Shown: positions 1-8,308, numbered from the stretch's first letter. The stretch is 15,294 nt of DNA from an uncultured Roseburia sp. (GCA_900753715.1 CAAEAE010000093.1:1-15294); one strand, 5' to 3'. The notes: generated from the letters alone by a model not told the origin. A program made the numbers and translations.

Positions 1-1155
1 CTCCAGTGCCTCTGCCTGTCCATCTGCAATGAAATGCACGGACTGCGCCGCACCGGTCTGATCCTCAATCGCACGCACATAACGCACTATCGTATTGCTG
101 CAAAGTTCCTTCGGGCTGATGGTACTTCCAAGCGGCAGGTCACTTAAAATGCTGCTGTTTCCCACACGGCTTACCTTTGTAATAATCTGCGGTACCCCGC
201 GCACACTGCCATACATGGAAATAACCATGTTTAACTCATCGACTCCGGTCATTGTCACGAGTGCATCGCAGCTTCCGATCCCTTCCCGTTCCAGGAGATA
301 TTCGCTGCTGGCGTCCCCCTGCACAATGCTGGTATTTGGCAAAAGTCCTGCAAGTTCCACGCAGCGTTCATGGTTCTGCTCAATAATCTGCACTGCAACA
401 CCACTCTTTTCAAGGCGCTCTGCCAGATAATAGCTGATTCTTCCACCACCGCAGAGAATGACTCTTCTTGCCTTGTGCGTGATGATTCCAAGATTTTTTA
501 AAAGAATATCAAGTTCCTTCGCCGGAGCGGTCACAAAAATGCGGTCTCCCTCACGGAGCACAAAATTACCATCCGGCGCAACTGCCTCTCCGTTACGCAG
601 TACAATACACACCAGAATCTTACATTTGACAATGGTATTCATATCATTTAGTGCCACATTGCATAATTTGCTGTCCGCATCCACACGCAGTTCTACAATT
701 TCCACACGCCCTTTTGCAAAGGTATCACGCTTTAAAAAGCCAGGGTACTTCAAAAGTCGTTCAATTTCAAGTGCGGTCTGTTTCTCCGGATTCACCGCTA
801 GAGACAGCGCAAACACATCCCACATTTTATTAATCTGCTCCGTGTATTCCGGATTTCGGATTCGGGCAATCGTATGGAGATTTGGATTCATTCCATGGGC
901 AGTCATACAGCATAACAGATTAATCTCGTCCGCACTGGTTGCTGCGATTAAAACATCAGCATCCCACACGCCTGCCTGTTGTAAAACACTCATGGACGCA
1001 CAGTTTCCCTGTATCGCCATAATATCATACTGTTCAGAGCTGTTCTCTAAAACCATCTGATTTGCGTCAATTAATGTCAGATCATAACCTTCCGCGGAGA
1101 GCTGTCTGGTCAAGGTTGCACCCACCTTACCGTCTCCTGCAATAATTATCTTCAC
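1..1155 (-). CDS. trkA: TrkA, K+ uptake regulatory subunit (3' end outside window)
   Basis: Peripheral NAD(H)-binding subunit that gates a TrkH/TrkG-type potassium channel at the cytoplasmic membrane. The 385 visible residues show the duplicated RCK layout: a first Rossmann domain with the GDGKVG loop at residues 7-12 and the acidic LID at 28-30, a first TrkA-C domain at about 140-220, a second Rossmann domain starting at about 231 (CGGGRIS at 235-241), and the beginning of the last domain. Family members are about 450 residues, so roughly 65 are missing beyond the left edge. The start is GTG at 1155: an AAGGAG ribosome binding site lies 7-8 bases upstream, and the nearby ATG at 1160 runs straight into a stop. 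In the second nucleotide loop a Ser stands where Gly is usual (GGGRIS), which may weaken binding there. It lies 87 bp downstream of the KdpE-like regulator and has its own promoter candidate. trkH is not visible and may follow outside the window. Confidence 0.94.
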   Translation of the reverse strand, partial: MKIIIAGDGKVGATLTRQLSAEGYDLTLIDANQMVLENSSEQYDIMAIQGNCASMSVLQQAGVWDADVLIAATSADEINLLCCMTAHGMNPNLHTIARIRNPEYTEQINKMWDVFALSLAVNPEKQTALEIERLLKYPGFLKRDTFAKGRVEIVELRVDADSKLCNVALNDMNTIVKCKILVCIVLRNGEAVAPDGNFVLREGDRIFVTAPAKELDILLKNLGIITHKARRVILCGGGRISYYLAERLEKSGVAVQIIEQNHERCVELAGLLPNTSIVQGDASSEYLLEREGIGSCDALVTMTGVDELNMVISMYGSVRGVPQIITKVSRVGNSSILSDLPLGSTISPKELCSNTIVRYVRAIEDQTGAAQSVHFIADGQAEALE

Positions 1156-1190
1156 TACATAACTCCTTTATCAATGATTTTCATTCCTTT

Positions 1191-1218
1191 ATTATATCAT
1201 CTGTTTTTAGAAAGGCAA
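1191..1218 (-). promoter_or_regulatory. Extended -10 promoter candidate for trkA
   Basis: Read on the minus strand, TGATATAAT (1191-1199) is a perfect -10 box with the TGn extension. A -35-like TTGCCT lies at 1213-1218 with 16 bp between the boxes. The predicted transcript start is about 30 bases before the trkA GTG codon. No terminator is visible in the 87 bp gap, so read-through from the kinase-regulator genes is also likely. Confidence 0.5.
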
Positions 1219-1242
1219 TCAAATCCGGCATTTTTCCCGTTA

Positions 1243-1947
1243 TCAGATGACGGTCATACGGTATCCGACTCCCAATTCATTTTTAATATAATTATCTTTT
1301 CCGGGTTTTGCCCCAAATTTTTTTCGGATATTCGCCATGTTCACCTGCAGCTTTTTGATGCTGCCGGCATCACTGTAACCCCAGATTTCTTTGTTGATAA
1401 ACTGGTAGGTCAGCATTTTTCCGGCATGCTCAGACAAAAGTGCAATGATATTATATTCCGTCTGCGTCAGCTTGATTTCCTCTCCGGCAATTGTTACGGT
1501 TCTCGCATCATAATCTATGACAAGTTCCCCGCTCTCAAACCTTCCGCCCGGCAGTTTTCCGTCATCCGACCGGTGTGAGGTCGTCCGAAGCACAGAGCGC
1601 ACACGCGCCACAAGTTCCCCTGAACCAAATGGTTTCGTCACATAATCATTTGCTCCAAGATTTAACGCTTCCACCTTATCCTGCTCATCTGCACGCGCAG
1701 AGAGTACGATTACCGGCGTCAGGTCGGTCTTTCTTACATTTGCAAGAAATGTCATGCCATCCTTATCCGGAAGTCCAAGGTCAAGTATTACTAGGTCCGG
1801 TCTGTGTGACGCATACAAAAGTTCCCCGCTCTGGCAGGAACGTGCTGCAAGCGCCTGATAACCGTTCGCTTCCATCAGTGTGCTAAGAAGGTTATTGATA
1901 TGCTCCTCGTCTTCAATAATGAGGATTTTATATTTATTATTGTTCAT
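1243..1947 (-). CDS. kdpE: KdpE-like OmpR/PhoB-family response regulator
   Basis: Cytoplasmic DNA-binding response regulator of 234 residues, full length for the family. The receiver domain (about 7-120) has the acidic pair E12/D13, the phospho-acceptor D56 in ILDLGLPD, S83 and K105 in the TKPF motif. A winged-helix effector domain of OmpR type fills about 135-234, with the LTQTEYNIIALL helix and the terminal GVGYRM wing typical of KdpE relatives. Its start overlaps the 3' end of the upstream kinase gene by 11 bp, a sign of translational coupling and of a cognate pair. trkA lies immediately downstream and no kdpFABC genes are seen, so I infer that it controls Trk-type potassium uptake rather than a Kdp ATPase. 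The family call is firm; the target is inferred. Confidence 0.93.
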   Translation of the reverse strand: MNNNKYKILIIEDEEHINNLLSTLMEANGYQALAARSCQSGELLYASHRPDLVILDLGLPDKDGMTFLANVRKTDLTPVIVLSARADEQDKVEALNLGANDYVTKPFGSGELVARVRSVLRTTSHRSDDGKLPGGRFESGELVIDYDARTVTIAGEEIKLTQTEYNIIALLSEHAGKMLTYQFINKEIWGYSDAGSIKKLQVNMANIRKKFGAKPGKDNYIKNELGVGYRMTVI

Positions 1948-3001
1948 CCGTCAAATCCTCCATATCCAGGGCAAACTTAAAAAAGGCGCCGCCGTCTTTG
2001 CGGTTTCCAGCCACAATTTTTCCGCCGTGTGCTTTTACAATCGTCTGACACACAGAAAGTCCAATGCCCCAGTTACTTTTTTTGCAGTCCGCAGACACTT
2101 CCTTCGATGGGGAATTTCCATTAAAAATGTGTTTTAATTTTTCTTCCGGGATTCCGCAGCCGTCGTCCCAAATCTCAAAAACAGCCTTTTTCTCTTCCAC
2201 GGTCACCCGCAGGGATAATTCATGCATCCCTTTGGCATGCTGTACCGCATTTTCCAACAGATTGATTAATACCTGTTCCATCAGGATGGCATCCATCGGT
2301 ATCACGATTAACTCATCCGGTATGAAAAGCTGTACTTCCTGCGTACCATAGCGCTTCTGAAACCGCACTAAAACGGAATCCAACAACTCATCGAGTGCAA
2401 TCGGTGTCTTGAGAATCTTAACGTTATCACCGTCTAGTCTTGTAATCGACAACAGATTTTCCACCATCCGGTAGAGCCACTCGGAATCCTGTCTGATTCC
2501 TTCCAGCATCTGGTCTTTCTGTTCTTTGGTAAATTCATCTTTTGACTCCAGCAGTGCAGAGCTTGCGCCATAGATTGTCGTAAGAGGTGTCCGTAGATCG
2601 TGCGATACCGCACGGAGCAGATTTGCCCTCATTTTTTCTTTCTCGCTCTCTTCCTTAATCTGTTCCTGGTATTTTATCTTGTTTGTGATGCCGCACGTAA
2701 TAAGTGTAATCGCAATCATAATCACCGCAGAAACCATATTCTGTGGAATGGTAAAATTAATTCTGAAATACGGAAACGTAAATGCATAATTCACTGCCAG
2801 CACGCTGCAAACGGATGCCAATACTCCATAGAAGTAACCATCGGTAAATACCGCAATCAAAAACACGCAGAGGGCAAAAATAGTCGGCATCAGCTCATTA
2901 TTTTCAAAAATTCTCTGGATATGAAGACACAGGTAAAAACCTGCCAATAAAATTCCCACGAGAATCGCCATATTCTTTAGTATTTTTACCGCTGTTTTCA
3001 T
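1937..3001 (-). CDS. Short KdpD-like sensor histidine kinase (DUF4118-type membrane domain)
   Basis: Membrane sensor kinase of 354 residues that should phosphorylate the adjacent regulator. About four hydrophobic segments (roughly residues 10-27, 40-53, 57-75 and 88-105) form a compact module like the DUF4118 domain of KdpD. Then come a short linker, the H-box with H134 in AVSHDLRTPL, the N-box (NLLENAVQHA, 247-256), the G1 box (DDGCGIP, 279-285) and the G2 box (WGIGLSVCQ, 311-319). Classical KdpD proteins are about 900 residues and carry an N-terminal KdpD ATP-binding domain and a USP domain. Both are absent here, and the Met start follows an AGGG ribosome binding site and a promoter, so this is a naturally short form rather than a truncation. 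It overlaps the regulator gene by 11 bp. The signal it senses is unknown; potassium, turgor or ionic strength are guesses from context. Confidence 0.92.
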   Translation of the reverse strand: MKTAVKILKNMAILVGILLAGFYLCLHIQRIFENNELMPTIFALCVFLIAVFTDGYFYGVLASVCSVLAVNYAFTFPYFRINFTIPQNMVSAVIMIAITLITCGITNKIKYQEQIKEESEKEKMRANLLRAVSHDLRTPLTTIYGASSALLESKDEFTKEQKDQMLEGIRQDSEWLYRMVENLLSITRLDGDNVKILKTPIALDELLDSVLVRFQKRYGTQEVQLFIPDELIVIPMDAILMEQVLINLLENAVQHAKGMHELSLRVTVEEKKAVFEIWDDGCGIPEEKLKHIFNGNSPSKEVSADCKKSNWGIGLSVCQTIVKAHGGKIVAGNRKDGGAFFKFALDMEDLTDEQ

Positions 3002-3036
3002 ACGTTTATCCCTGCTGTTCTCCCATCTTTTCCGCT

Positions 3037-3045
3037 ATTATAGCA
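3037..3045 (-). promoter_or_regulatory. Extended -10 promoter candidate for the kinase-regulator genes
   Basis: On the minus strand TGCTATAAT is a perfect -10 with TGn extension, lying in the 64 bp gap between the NUDIX gene and the kinase. No good -35 sits 16-18 bp upstream, which is acceptable for extended -10 promoters. The predicted leader is about 30 bases. Confidence 0.45.
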
Positions 3046-3065
3046 CACTGTCAGTTAAGAGGCGG

Positions 3066-3569
3066 CTAAAAAGAGAAGCCCTCCCGGATGCTGTCATAGT
3101 GCAAAAAGATTCCTTCTTCTGCCAGGACTTTTATTTCCTCTGCGGTCGCAAAACGGTATCCGTCCGTCTCTGCCTCCTGCAACTGCAAATCTTCCTCTGA
3201 AAAATCTGCACAGAATCGATACACATCCACAAAGTAATTATCTCCCTCTCCAGGATTCTCCCTGTGGTAAGTAAACAGATAGCCGCCATCCCAGTCTGTC
3301 ACATCAAGCCCTGTCTCCTCTCTGATTTCTCTTTTGACTGCTTCTTCAGATGTCTCTCCTGCCATCGCTGCACCACCTGACACCTCCCACCAGCCTGGTG
3401 CCCATGCCTTCGTCATCACGCGCTTTGTAATTAAAAATTTGCCATCCGGTCTCGCTATAATTCCAAGCACTGTCAGATGATATTCTCCATCCTTTAAACA
3501 CCAGTCATTCCGCTTCATTGTGCGTCCTGTCGGTTTTTTCTCTGCGTCATAAATATCCCAATATTCCAT
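3066..3569 (-). CDS. NUDIX hydrolase
   Basis: Soluble 167-residue enzyme of the NUDIX superfamily, which cleaves nucleoside diphosphates linked to another group using a divalent metal. The complete NUDIX box G-x5-E-x7-REUxEExGU is present at residues 66-88, with E72 and the REIREETGL helix holding the metal-binding glutamates. The N-terminus (MEYWDIYDAEKKPTGR) resembles the YfcD/isopentenyl-diphosphate-isomerase-like branch, but length and context do not fix a substrate, so I give none. The ATG is 8 bases after a GGGAGG ribosome binding site. It has its own well-formed promoter and is separated from the ABC genes upstream by a strong terminator, so it is probably unrelated to sugar use. Transcripts may continue into the kinase gene 64 bp downstream. 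Confidence 0.95.
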   Translation of the reverse strand: MEYWDIYDAEKKPTGRTMKRNDWCLKDGEYHLTVLGIIARPDGKFLITKRVMTKAWAPGWWEVSGGAAMAGETSEEAVKREIREETGLDVTDWDGGYLFTYHRENPGEGDNYFVDVYRFCADFSEEDLQLQEAETDGYRFATAEEIKVLAEEGIFLHYDSIREGFSF

Positions 3570-3601
3570 CGTCTCGTTCCTCCCATTTCTTCCTGCCTTG
3601 T

Positions 3602-3630
3602 ATTATGCGCTATTTGCCGCTTCGGGTCAA
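3602..3630 (-). promoter_or_regulatory. Sigma-70-type promoter of the NUDIX gene
   Basis: Minus-strand TTGACC (3625-3630) and CATAAT (3602-3607) are separated by exactly 17 bp; each matches consensus at five of six positions. It lies between the upstream operon's terminator and the NUDIX start at 3569. Confidence 0.65.
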
Positions 3631-3655
3631 GCACAGCCGGTATTTCCCATAGAGC

Positions 3656-3695
3656 AAAAAAAGATACCCCGGATGTTACTCCGGGATACCTTTTT
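3656..3695 (-). terminator. Rho-independent terminator of the LacI/ABC operon
   Basis: On the minus strand, GGTATCCCGGA (3680-3690) pairs with TCCGGGGTATC (3663-3673) around the six-base loop GTAACA. The 11-bp stem includes two G-U pairs and is followed by seven Us (3656-3662). Five Ts flank the stem on the other side, so it could also act weakly in the plus direction. It sits 34 bases after the end of the solute-binding protein gene. Confidence 0.9.
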
Positions 3696-3728
3696 ATTAT
3701 TGTACTACTTTTGTTTTACTGTTTTATT

Positions 3729-5282
3729 TTACTGGTTTTTCCAGTTGTCATACTGGGTCTGGAACTCAGTTAATACATCCTGGTATCCAGCCTCATCAAG
3801 AGCTGCCTGGTATGCTTCAATTGTTGCATCGATATCAGCTGTTGCAATACCACCATTCTCAAGCGGGAAACCATAGGTTTCAAATACGTTCTGGCAAGCA
3901 GAGAACTGTGCCTCTACCGGTGTCTTGTCGAAACGGAAACCTGCTGCCGGAGATGTCTTAGCACCACCGTTGAAGTCTTTGTATAAATCAGCTTTGTTCT
4001 CCGGCTCACCTGCAACTGGTGTTACAATTGTAGCGGAAGCTGACTCCCACATGGAGTGGTTGTACTTCTCAGAAGTCTGAACAACCTGACCGTTCTCATC
4101 GTAAGTATAATCTTCGCCTTCGATACCAAATGTCCACATATCAGCTAATTTGCTGTCTGTGTATAAGAGACCCATGAAATCAACACAAGCCTTTGCCTGC
4201 TCTGCAGAGCTGTTAGCAGTTACACACCATACAGAACCAAGAGCTGATGTAGAATGTGCCCATCTGCTTGTAACTGGTGCCATTGCAACATCCTGGCCAT
4301 AACGGGAATTTGCTTCTGCGTTAACCGGGATATCTGTCCACCAGGAAAGTCCCCAATCCTGTGTCTGTGTTGTGGTATCAGTTGTTGTCTTTGTTACATC
4401 ATCCTCAGAGATATAACCTTTTTCTGCCCAGTCAGCCATTAAAGTACAGAACTCTTTGTACTCGTCTGTCTGGATAGTATCTACAACTTCGTTGGTATCC
4501 TTATCAACAGCTACCCAGTTTGCGGTAGCATCTGCGGTAAAGAAATCAAATTTGTCAATGTAGAATCTGTAGAACATTGCCGTCTTCTGGGTCAGCCATG
4601 GATATTTTAATCCTTCGCTCTTAGCATCTGCAAGCATTGGCTCAATATCCTTTAAGGATTTAATAGAGGACATATCCCAGCCGTACTTGTCAACTAAGTC
4701 CTGACGAGCCATGATATCGTAACCTTCTACGTTGTCCTTATATACCGGGATAAAATAGATTTTTCCATCATACTTGGTTGCTTCCCACTGTCCTTCATCC
4801 ATGGAATTGTAAAGGTCTGTACCCTGGATGATGTCAGTCAGGTCATAAACTGCATTCTTTGGAACAAGGTCGTTTGTACCGATTACGCTCTCCCAGGAAG
4901 CTGTCCACAACAGGTTAATTTCGTTGTTTGCTAATGCAAGGTTTGCTTTATCGGTATATTCACCGGAACCGATATCTGTCAGATTAATCTGAACATTAAT
5001 CTTGTCGCCGATGTACTCATTGACTGCATCCTGTACCTTCTTTACCTGATCCGTATCCGGATTTGCCAGGTTAAAGGTTGCTCTGGTAACATTAATGGTT
5101 ACTTTGTCTCCGGAAGAAGCTGCTGCATCCCCTGTGCCAGCAGAATCAGATTTCTCGGTTGGAGTTGTACCAGCATTTCCACCTGCGTTTGTGCTGTTTC
5201 CACCACATCCGGCTAACAATCCGACAGCCATTGTAGTTACCATTGCGGTTGAAACTAATTTGGTCATCACTTTTTTCTTCAT
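3729..5282 (-). CDS. ABC transporter solute-binding lipoprotein (LipO/LplA type)
   Basis: Extracellular membrane-anchored substrate receptor of 517 residues for the two permeases just upstream. The N-terminus has a Lys-rich start, a hydrophobic stretch and the lipobox LLAGC with lipidated C26. A Gly/Thr/Ser-rich linker runs to about residue 60, then a bilobal family 1 type binding fold. The C-terminal part (about 370-517), ending in LTEFQTQYDNW, looks like the DUF3502 domain common in this subgroup; I recognise this by eye, without a search. At over 500 residues it is longer than maltose-type binding proteins, which is usual for LplA-like receptors of complex oligosaccharides. The ATG follows a GGGAGG site by 7 bases. 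The gene is last in its operon, 79 bp after the second permease. Xyloglucan oligosaccharides are the inferred ligand, from the neighbouring GH74 and GH31 genes. Confidence 0.93.
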   Translation of the reverse strand: MKKKVMTKLVSTAMVTTMAVGLLAGCGGNSTNAGGNAGTTPTEKSDSAGTGDAAASSGDKVTINVTRATFNLANPDTDQVKKVQDAVNEYIGDKINVQINLTDIGSGEYTDKANLALANNEINLLWTASWESVIGTNDLVPKNAVYDLTDIIQGTDLYNSMDEGQWEATKYDGKIYFIPVYKDNVEGYDIMARQDLVDKYGWDMSSIKSLKDIEPMLADAKSEGLKYPWLTQKTAMFYRFYIDKFDFFTADATANWVAVDKDTNEVVDTIQTDEYKEFCTLMADWAEKGYISEDDVTKTTTDTTTQTQDWGLSWWTDIPVNAEANSRYGQDVAMAPVTSRWAHSTSALGSVWCVTANSSAEQAKACVDFMGLLYTDSKLADMWTFGIEGEDYTYDENGQVVQTSEKYNHSMWESASATIVTPVAGEPENKADLYKDFNGGAKTSPAAGFRFDKTPVEAQFSACQNVFETYGFPLENGGIATADIDATIEAYQAALDEAGYQDVLTEFQTQYDNWKNQ

Positions 5283-5319
5283 AAAAATTCCTCCCTTTAA
5301 AATTTGTTATTTTATTCTT

Positions 5320-5339
5320 AAGATGCTGTCTGGCATCCT
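5320..5339 (-). other. Intercistronic hairpin between permease and binding-protein genes
   Basis: Minus-strand AGGATGC and GCATCTT form a 7-bp stem (one G-U pair) around CAGACA. No U-tract follows, so it is not a terminator. A hairpin just upstream of a binding-protein gene could protect a processed mRNA and raise the level of the receptor over its permeases; this role is inferred. Confidence 0.35.
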
Positions 5340-5361
5340 GAATACCATTTGGATTGTAACT

Positions 5362-6294
5362 TTAACCCTTTACAGAACCTACCGTAAGACCTTTTACGAA
5401 GTATTTCTGGAAGAAAGGATATACTACCATGATTGGTGCAATTACCGCTACTACGGTTGCCATTGTTGCGGAATACTGTGGAATATTTCCTCCCATCGCT
5501 GCTCTCGCTGCTGCCGGTACGTTGGAGTTGTTTAACAGGAACTCAATACTCTTCTGAATATTTACCAGCAAAAGCTGTAACGGTTTCTTGTTATCAGATG
5601 ATATGTATAACAATGCATTCTGCCAGTCATTCCAGTATGCAGTTGCCATCATAAATCCTACGGCTGCCATAGATGGTTTTAACAGTGGCAGTGTAATCTG
5701 GAAGAATGTTCTGTACTCGCCTGCTCCATCAATTTTGGCTGCTTCCATCAATTCCAGTGGAATACTGTTCACGATATAAGTTCTTAAGATAATAACGTTC
5801 ATCGTACTGACACATAATGGCAAAATCAGTAACCATAAGCTGTCTTTCAAGTGGTAATAACTTGTAAAGATAATGTATCCGGAAAGCTGTCCTCCGTTGA
5901 ACAGCATCGGAATCAGCAAATATACGGAGAGAAACTTGGATAATTTAAATCCGTTTCTGCTGATGGCGTAGGCAAACATTGCCATTACCATAAGTCCAAG
6001 GAATGTACCAAATACGGTGACGAAAATGGTAATGCCGTAGGAGGTAAGGAGCTGCTTTCCATATCGGAATACTGCGTTAAATCCTGCCATGGACCATTTC
6101 GCCGGGAAGAAACTGAAACCATTCTGGTTAATCGCCATCTCATCCGTAAATGCGGAGATGAATACCAGCAAAATCGGTAATCCGCAAAACAGTGTATATA
6201 ACAGAAGGAAGAAGCCCAAAATGTATTGTCCTAATCCCTTTTTCTCTCTTCTGGACGGTGCCAAATCGGCAGCATTTCCTTTTTTTCTGCTCAT
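5362..6294 (-). CDS. lplC: ABC sugar permease, LplC/YtcP type
   Basis: Inner-membrane permease subunit of 310 residues of a CUT1 carbohydrate importer. It shows about six membrane segments and the cytoplasmic EAA loop (EAAKIDGA from residue 184, then ITLPLLKP), which docks the ATPase. The C-terminus FVKGLTVGSVKG is characteristic of the LplC/YtcP branch. I start it at the ATG at 6294 (MSRKKGN...). An in-frame ATG at 6363 would add 23 residues and overlap the previous gene by 50 bp. The 6294 start has a purine-rich GGAAGGG site at good distance and leaves a normal 19 bp gap. It forms a heterodimer with the preceding permease. No ATP-binding subunit is encoded here; relatives use a shared MsmX/MsiK-type ATPase. 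Confidence 0.94.
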   Translation of the reverse strand: MSRKKGNAADLAPSRREKKGLGQYILGFFLLLYTLFCGLPILLVFISAFTDEMAINQNGFSFFPAKWSMAGFNAVFRYGKQLLTSYGITIFVTVFGTFLGLMVMAMFAYAISRNGFKLSKFLSVYLLIPMLFNGGQLSGYIIFTSYYHLKDSLWLLILPLCVSTMNVIILRTYIVNSIPLELMEAAKIDGAGEYRTFFQITLPLLKPSMAAVGFMMATAYWNDWQNALLYISSDNKKPLQLLLVNIQKSIEFLLNNSNVPAAARAAMGGNIPQYSATMATVVAVIAPIMVVYPFFQKYFVKGLTVGSVKG

Positions 6295-6313
6295 ATCAAT
6301 CACCCTTCCTTTC

Positions 6314-7228
6314 CTAGAACAATGCATTTTCCGGTGCAATCTTACGAACCATACCATTCGCAAATAACATCAGCAACAGTCCCACAACAGATTGGAAGAA
6401 ACTCGTCGCAGCCGTAAATCCGAAATTGGAATTCTTAAATATCGCGTTCAATACGTAGGAATCAATAACCTGTGTTGTCGGATATAAGATTCCGCTGTTT
6501 CTTGTTACCTGATAGAAAAGACCTGTATCAGATCTCATAATACTTCCTACTGAAAGTAACAGCATTACCGTAATCATCGGAACCAGTGCCGGAAGCGTAA
6601 TGTTCTTAATCTGCTGCCACTTATTTGCTCCATCAATCTCTGCTGCTTCATATAATGCGGTATCAATTCCTGACAGCACTGACATATAAAGTACGGAGCC
6701 ATATCCAACGCTGTTCCATATTTTAACTATTGTTAAAATTAACGGCCACACACCTGGCGTCGAATAAAATCTTGTTGACATCCCCAATGTGTTATTCAAA
6801 ATACCGGTATCGGTACTGATGAATGCGTATACGATAAACTGTACTGCTGCATAGGAGATGAATACCGGAATAATCATAACCGTCTGCATTACTTTGCCGA
6901 CCTTCTTAAATACGAACTGATCAATCGCAATCGCAAGTACTACATTTAATAAAGTTCCAATTGCGGTGAAAATCACATAATACATTAATGTGTTTCTGGT
7001 CATCGTAATAAACGTGGACTTGGAAGCCAACAGATATTTGAAGTTTTCCAGTCCGTTCCACGGGCTTGCCCAGATTCCCTTGGTGTAATCAAAGGATTTG
7101 AACGCCATTACAAGACCAGCCATCGGTACGTACATGATAAAAAACAAAATCAAAAACCCCGGCAGAGCCATAACCACGTGTGCCCGATGTGTCCATGTGT
7201 TTTCCAAAAAACCTTTCACTTTTTTCAT
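6314..7228 (-). CDS. lplB: ABC sugar permease, LplB type
   Basis: First permease subunit (304 residues) of the CUT1-type importer. Hydrophobic segments lie at about 17-42, 80-102, 114-136, 160-185, 214-232 and 275-293. The EAA loop EAAEIDGANKW begins at residue 194 and ends in ITLPALVP, the ATPase contact site. The N-terminal layout (basic start, then ALPGFLILFFIMYVPMAG) and the C-terminal VRKIAPENALF are typical of LplB proteins. It starts 18 bp after the LacI gene, preceded by an AAAGGAG site, so regulator and transporter are co-transcribed. The substrate is not readable from the sequence; an oligosaccharide released from plant xyloglucan is inferred from the neighbouring hydrolases. Confidence 0.94.
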   Translation of the reverse strand: MKKVKGFLENTWTHRAHVVMALPGFLILFFIMYVPMAGLVMAFKSFDYTKGIWASPWNGLENFKYLLASKSTFITMTRNTLMYYVIFTAIGTLLNVVLAIAIDQFVFKKVGKVMQTVMIIPVFISYAAVQFIVYAFISTDTGILNNTLGMSTRFYSTPGVWPLILTIVKIWNSVGYGSVLYMSVLSGIDTALYEAAEIDGANKWQQIKNITLPALVPMITVMLLLSVGSIMRSDTGLFYQVTRNSGILYPTTQVIDSYVLNAIFKNSNFGFTAATSFFQSVVGLLLMLFANGMVRKIAPENALF

Positions 7229-7246
7229 ATTGAACTCACTCCTTTT

Positions 7247-8260
7247 TTAATTGATGTCAGCCACTGACTGTCCTTCAATCATATGTCCCCTTGCCATGTA
7301 TGGCTCTAAAACAGTAGAACGCGGCTTCTCAATCAGATTAATCAGTTTTTCAGCAGCATTTTTACCAATGTCTACAGTGTTCTGCCAGTAAGTTGTCAGT
7401 ACCGGGTCAATCTGTGAAGCAAGGAGGATTCCGTCATACCCCGCAATGGAAATATCCTGTGGCACCTTCATTCCTCTGTTCTTCACCATATTCATGCCTC
7501 CGATTGCTGAGAAATCATCCGGATAGATAATACAGGTTGGCGGCTCTTTCAGTGCAAGAAGCTCATTGGTAAGAATGCCAGCCGTATAAGAGTCTCTGTA
7601 CTTTCCTTCCCTTACATAACTTTCCGGAACCTCGATTCCTTTCTCCTCTAAAAACCGATAATATGTGGAAAGACGATTAGTTGTTACAGAAGAATCTTCT
7701 CCATGGACATATGCAATTTTCCGGTGTCCCTTCTGATAGATGTACTGAAGCAATGCCTGTATCCCATCCACATTATCTGACATAACGGAAATTTTTCCAT
7801 TGAACATATAATCAACGGTTACAACCGGTAAATCGCTCTGTAAAAGTTCAATTACCTGTGGATCCTTGTAATCTACAATTGTAATCATGACCCCATCCAT
7901 TCCCCGATAGATGCTATGCTCTAAATAGGACATTGAGTCTTTGCGCAACCTCGAATTATTCAGGAATGTGATATCATATCCTCTGTTCTCAGCAGCCACC
8001 TTGAAGTTTTCAAGCACCTGTGCGAAATAATCATGTGTCAGTCCGCTGCCTGAGTTCTCCTTGTAGAGCACCCCGAGGTTATAACTCTTACGGGTTTTTA
8101 ATGCTCTGGCTGAGTAGTTCGGATGGTATCCCATTTCCTTCGCAGTTCGTTTGACCAGCTCTCTGGTTTCCTCTCCTATGTCACTATGGTTATTCAATGC
8201 CTTACTCACCGTAGCAACTGACACCCCGCACGCCGCTGCGATGTCTTTCATGGATACCAT
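7247..8260 (-). CDS. LacI-family transcriptional regulator of the sugar importer
   Basis: DNA-binding repressor of 337 residues. The N-terminal helix-turn-helix (residues 4-24, MKDIAAACGVSVATVSKALN) and the hinge (about 48-60, NYSARALKTRKS) are canonical. Residues 61-337 form a periplasmic-binding-protein-like effector domain that should bind an imported sugar. The ATG at 8260 lies 9 bases after AAAGGGG. An alternative ATG three codons later would give MKDIA directly and cannot be ruled out. It is the first gene of the operon, 18 bp from the LplB permease, and its promoter carries a 15-bp motif just past the -10 box. This suggests autorepression relieved by a sugar ligand. Whether it also controls the GH74-GH31 operon is open, since I see no copy of that motif before the GH74 gene. 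Confidence 0.95.
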   Translation of the reverse strand: MVSMKDIAAACGVSVATVSKALNNHSDIGEETRELVKRTAKEMGYHPNYSARALKTRKSYNLGVLYKENSGSGLTHDYFAQVLENFKVAAENRGYDITFLNNSRLRKDSMSYLEHSIYRGMDGVMITIVDYKDPQVIELLQSDLPVVTVDYMFNGKISVMSDNVDGIQALLQYIYQKGHRKIAYVHGEDSSVTTNRLSTYYRFLEEKGIEVPESYVREGKYRDSYTAGILTNELLALKEPPTCIIYPDDFSAIGGMNMVKNRGMKVPQDISIAGYDGILLASQIDPVLTTYWQNTVDIGKNAAEKLINLIEKPRSTVLEPYMARGHMIEGQSVADIN

Positions 8261-8308
8261 ACGGATTTACCCCTTTCCTAGTTATTATCCTTCTTCCTTA
8301 TCTCCCCC

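Noticed and set aside
95..1060. Plus-strand open frames across the left end
   Set aside because: They are antisense to trkA, whose minus-strand frame is continuous from a GTG start and shows clear RCK-domain motifs.
6295..6363. A 23-residue N-terminal extension of the second permease
   Set aside because: It would overlap the first permease by 50 bp and has no ribosome binding site, whereas the ATG at 6294 has one and normal spacing.
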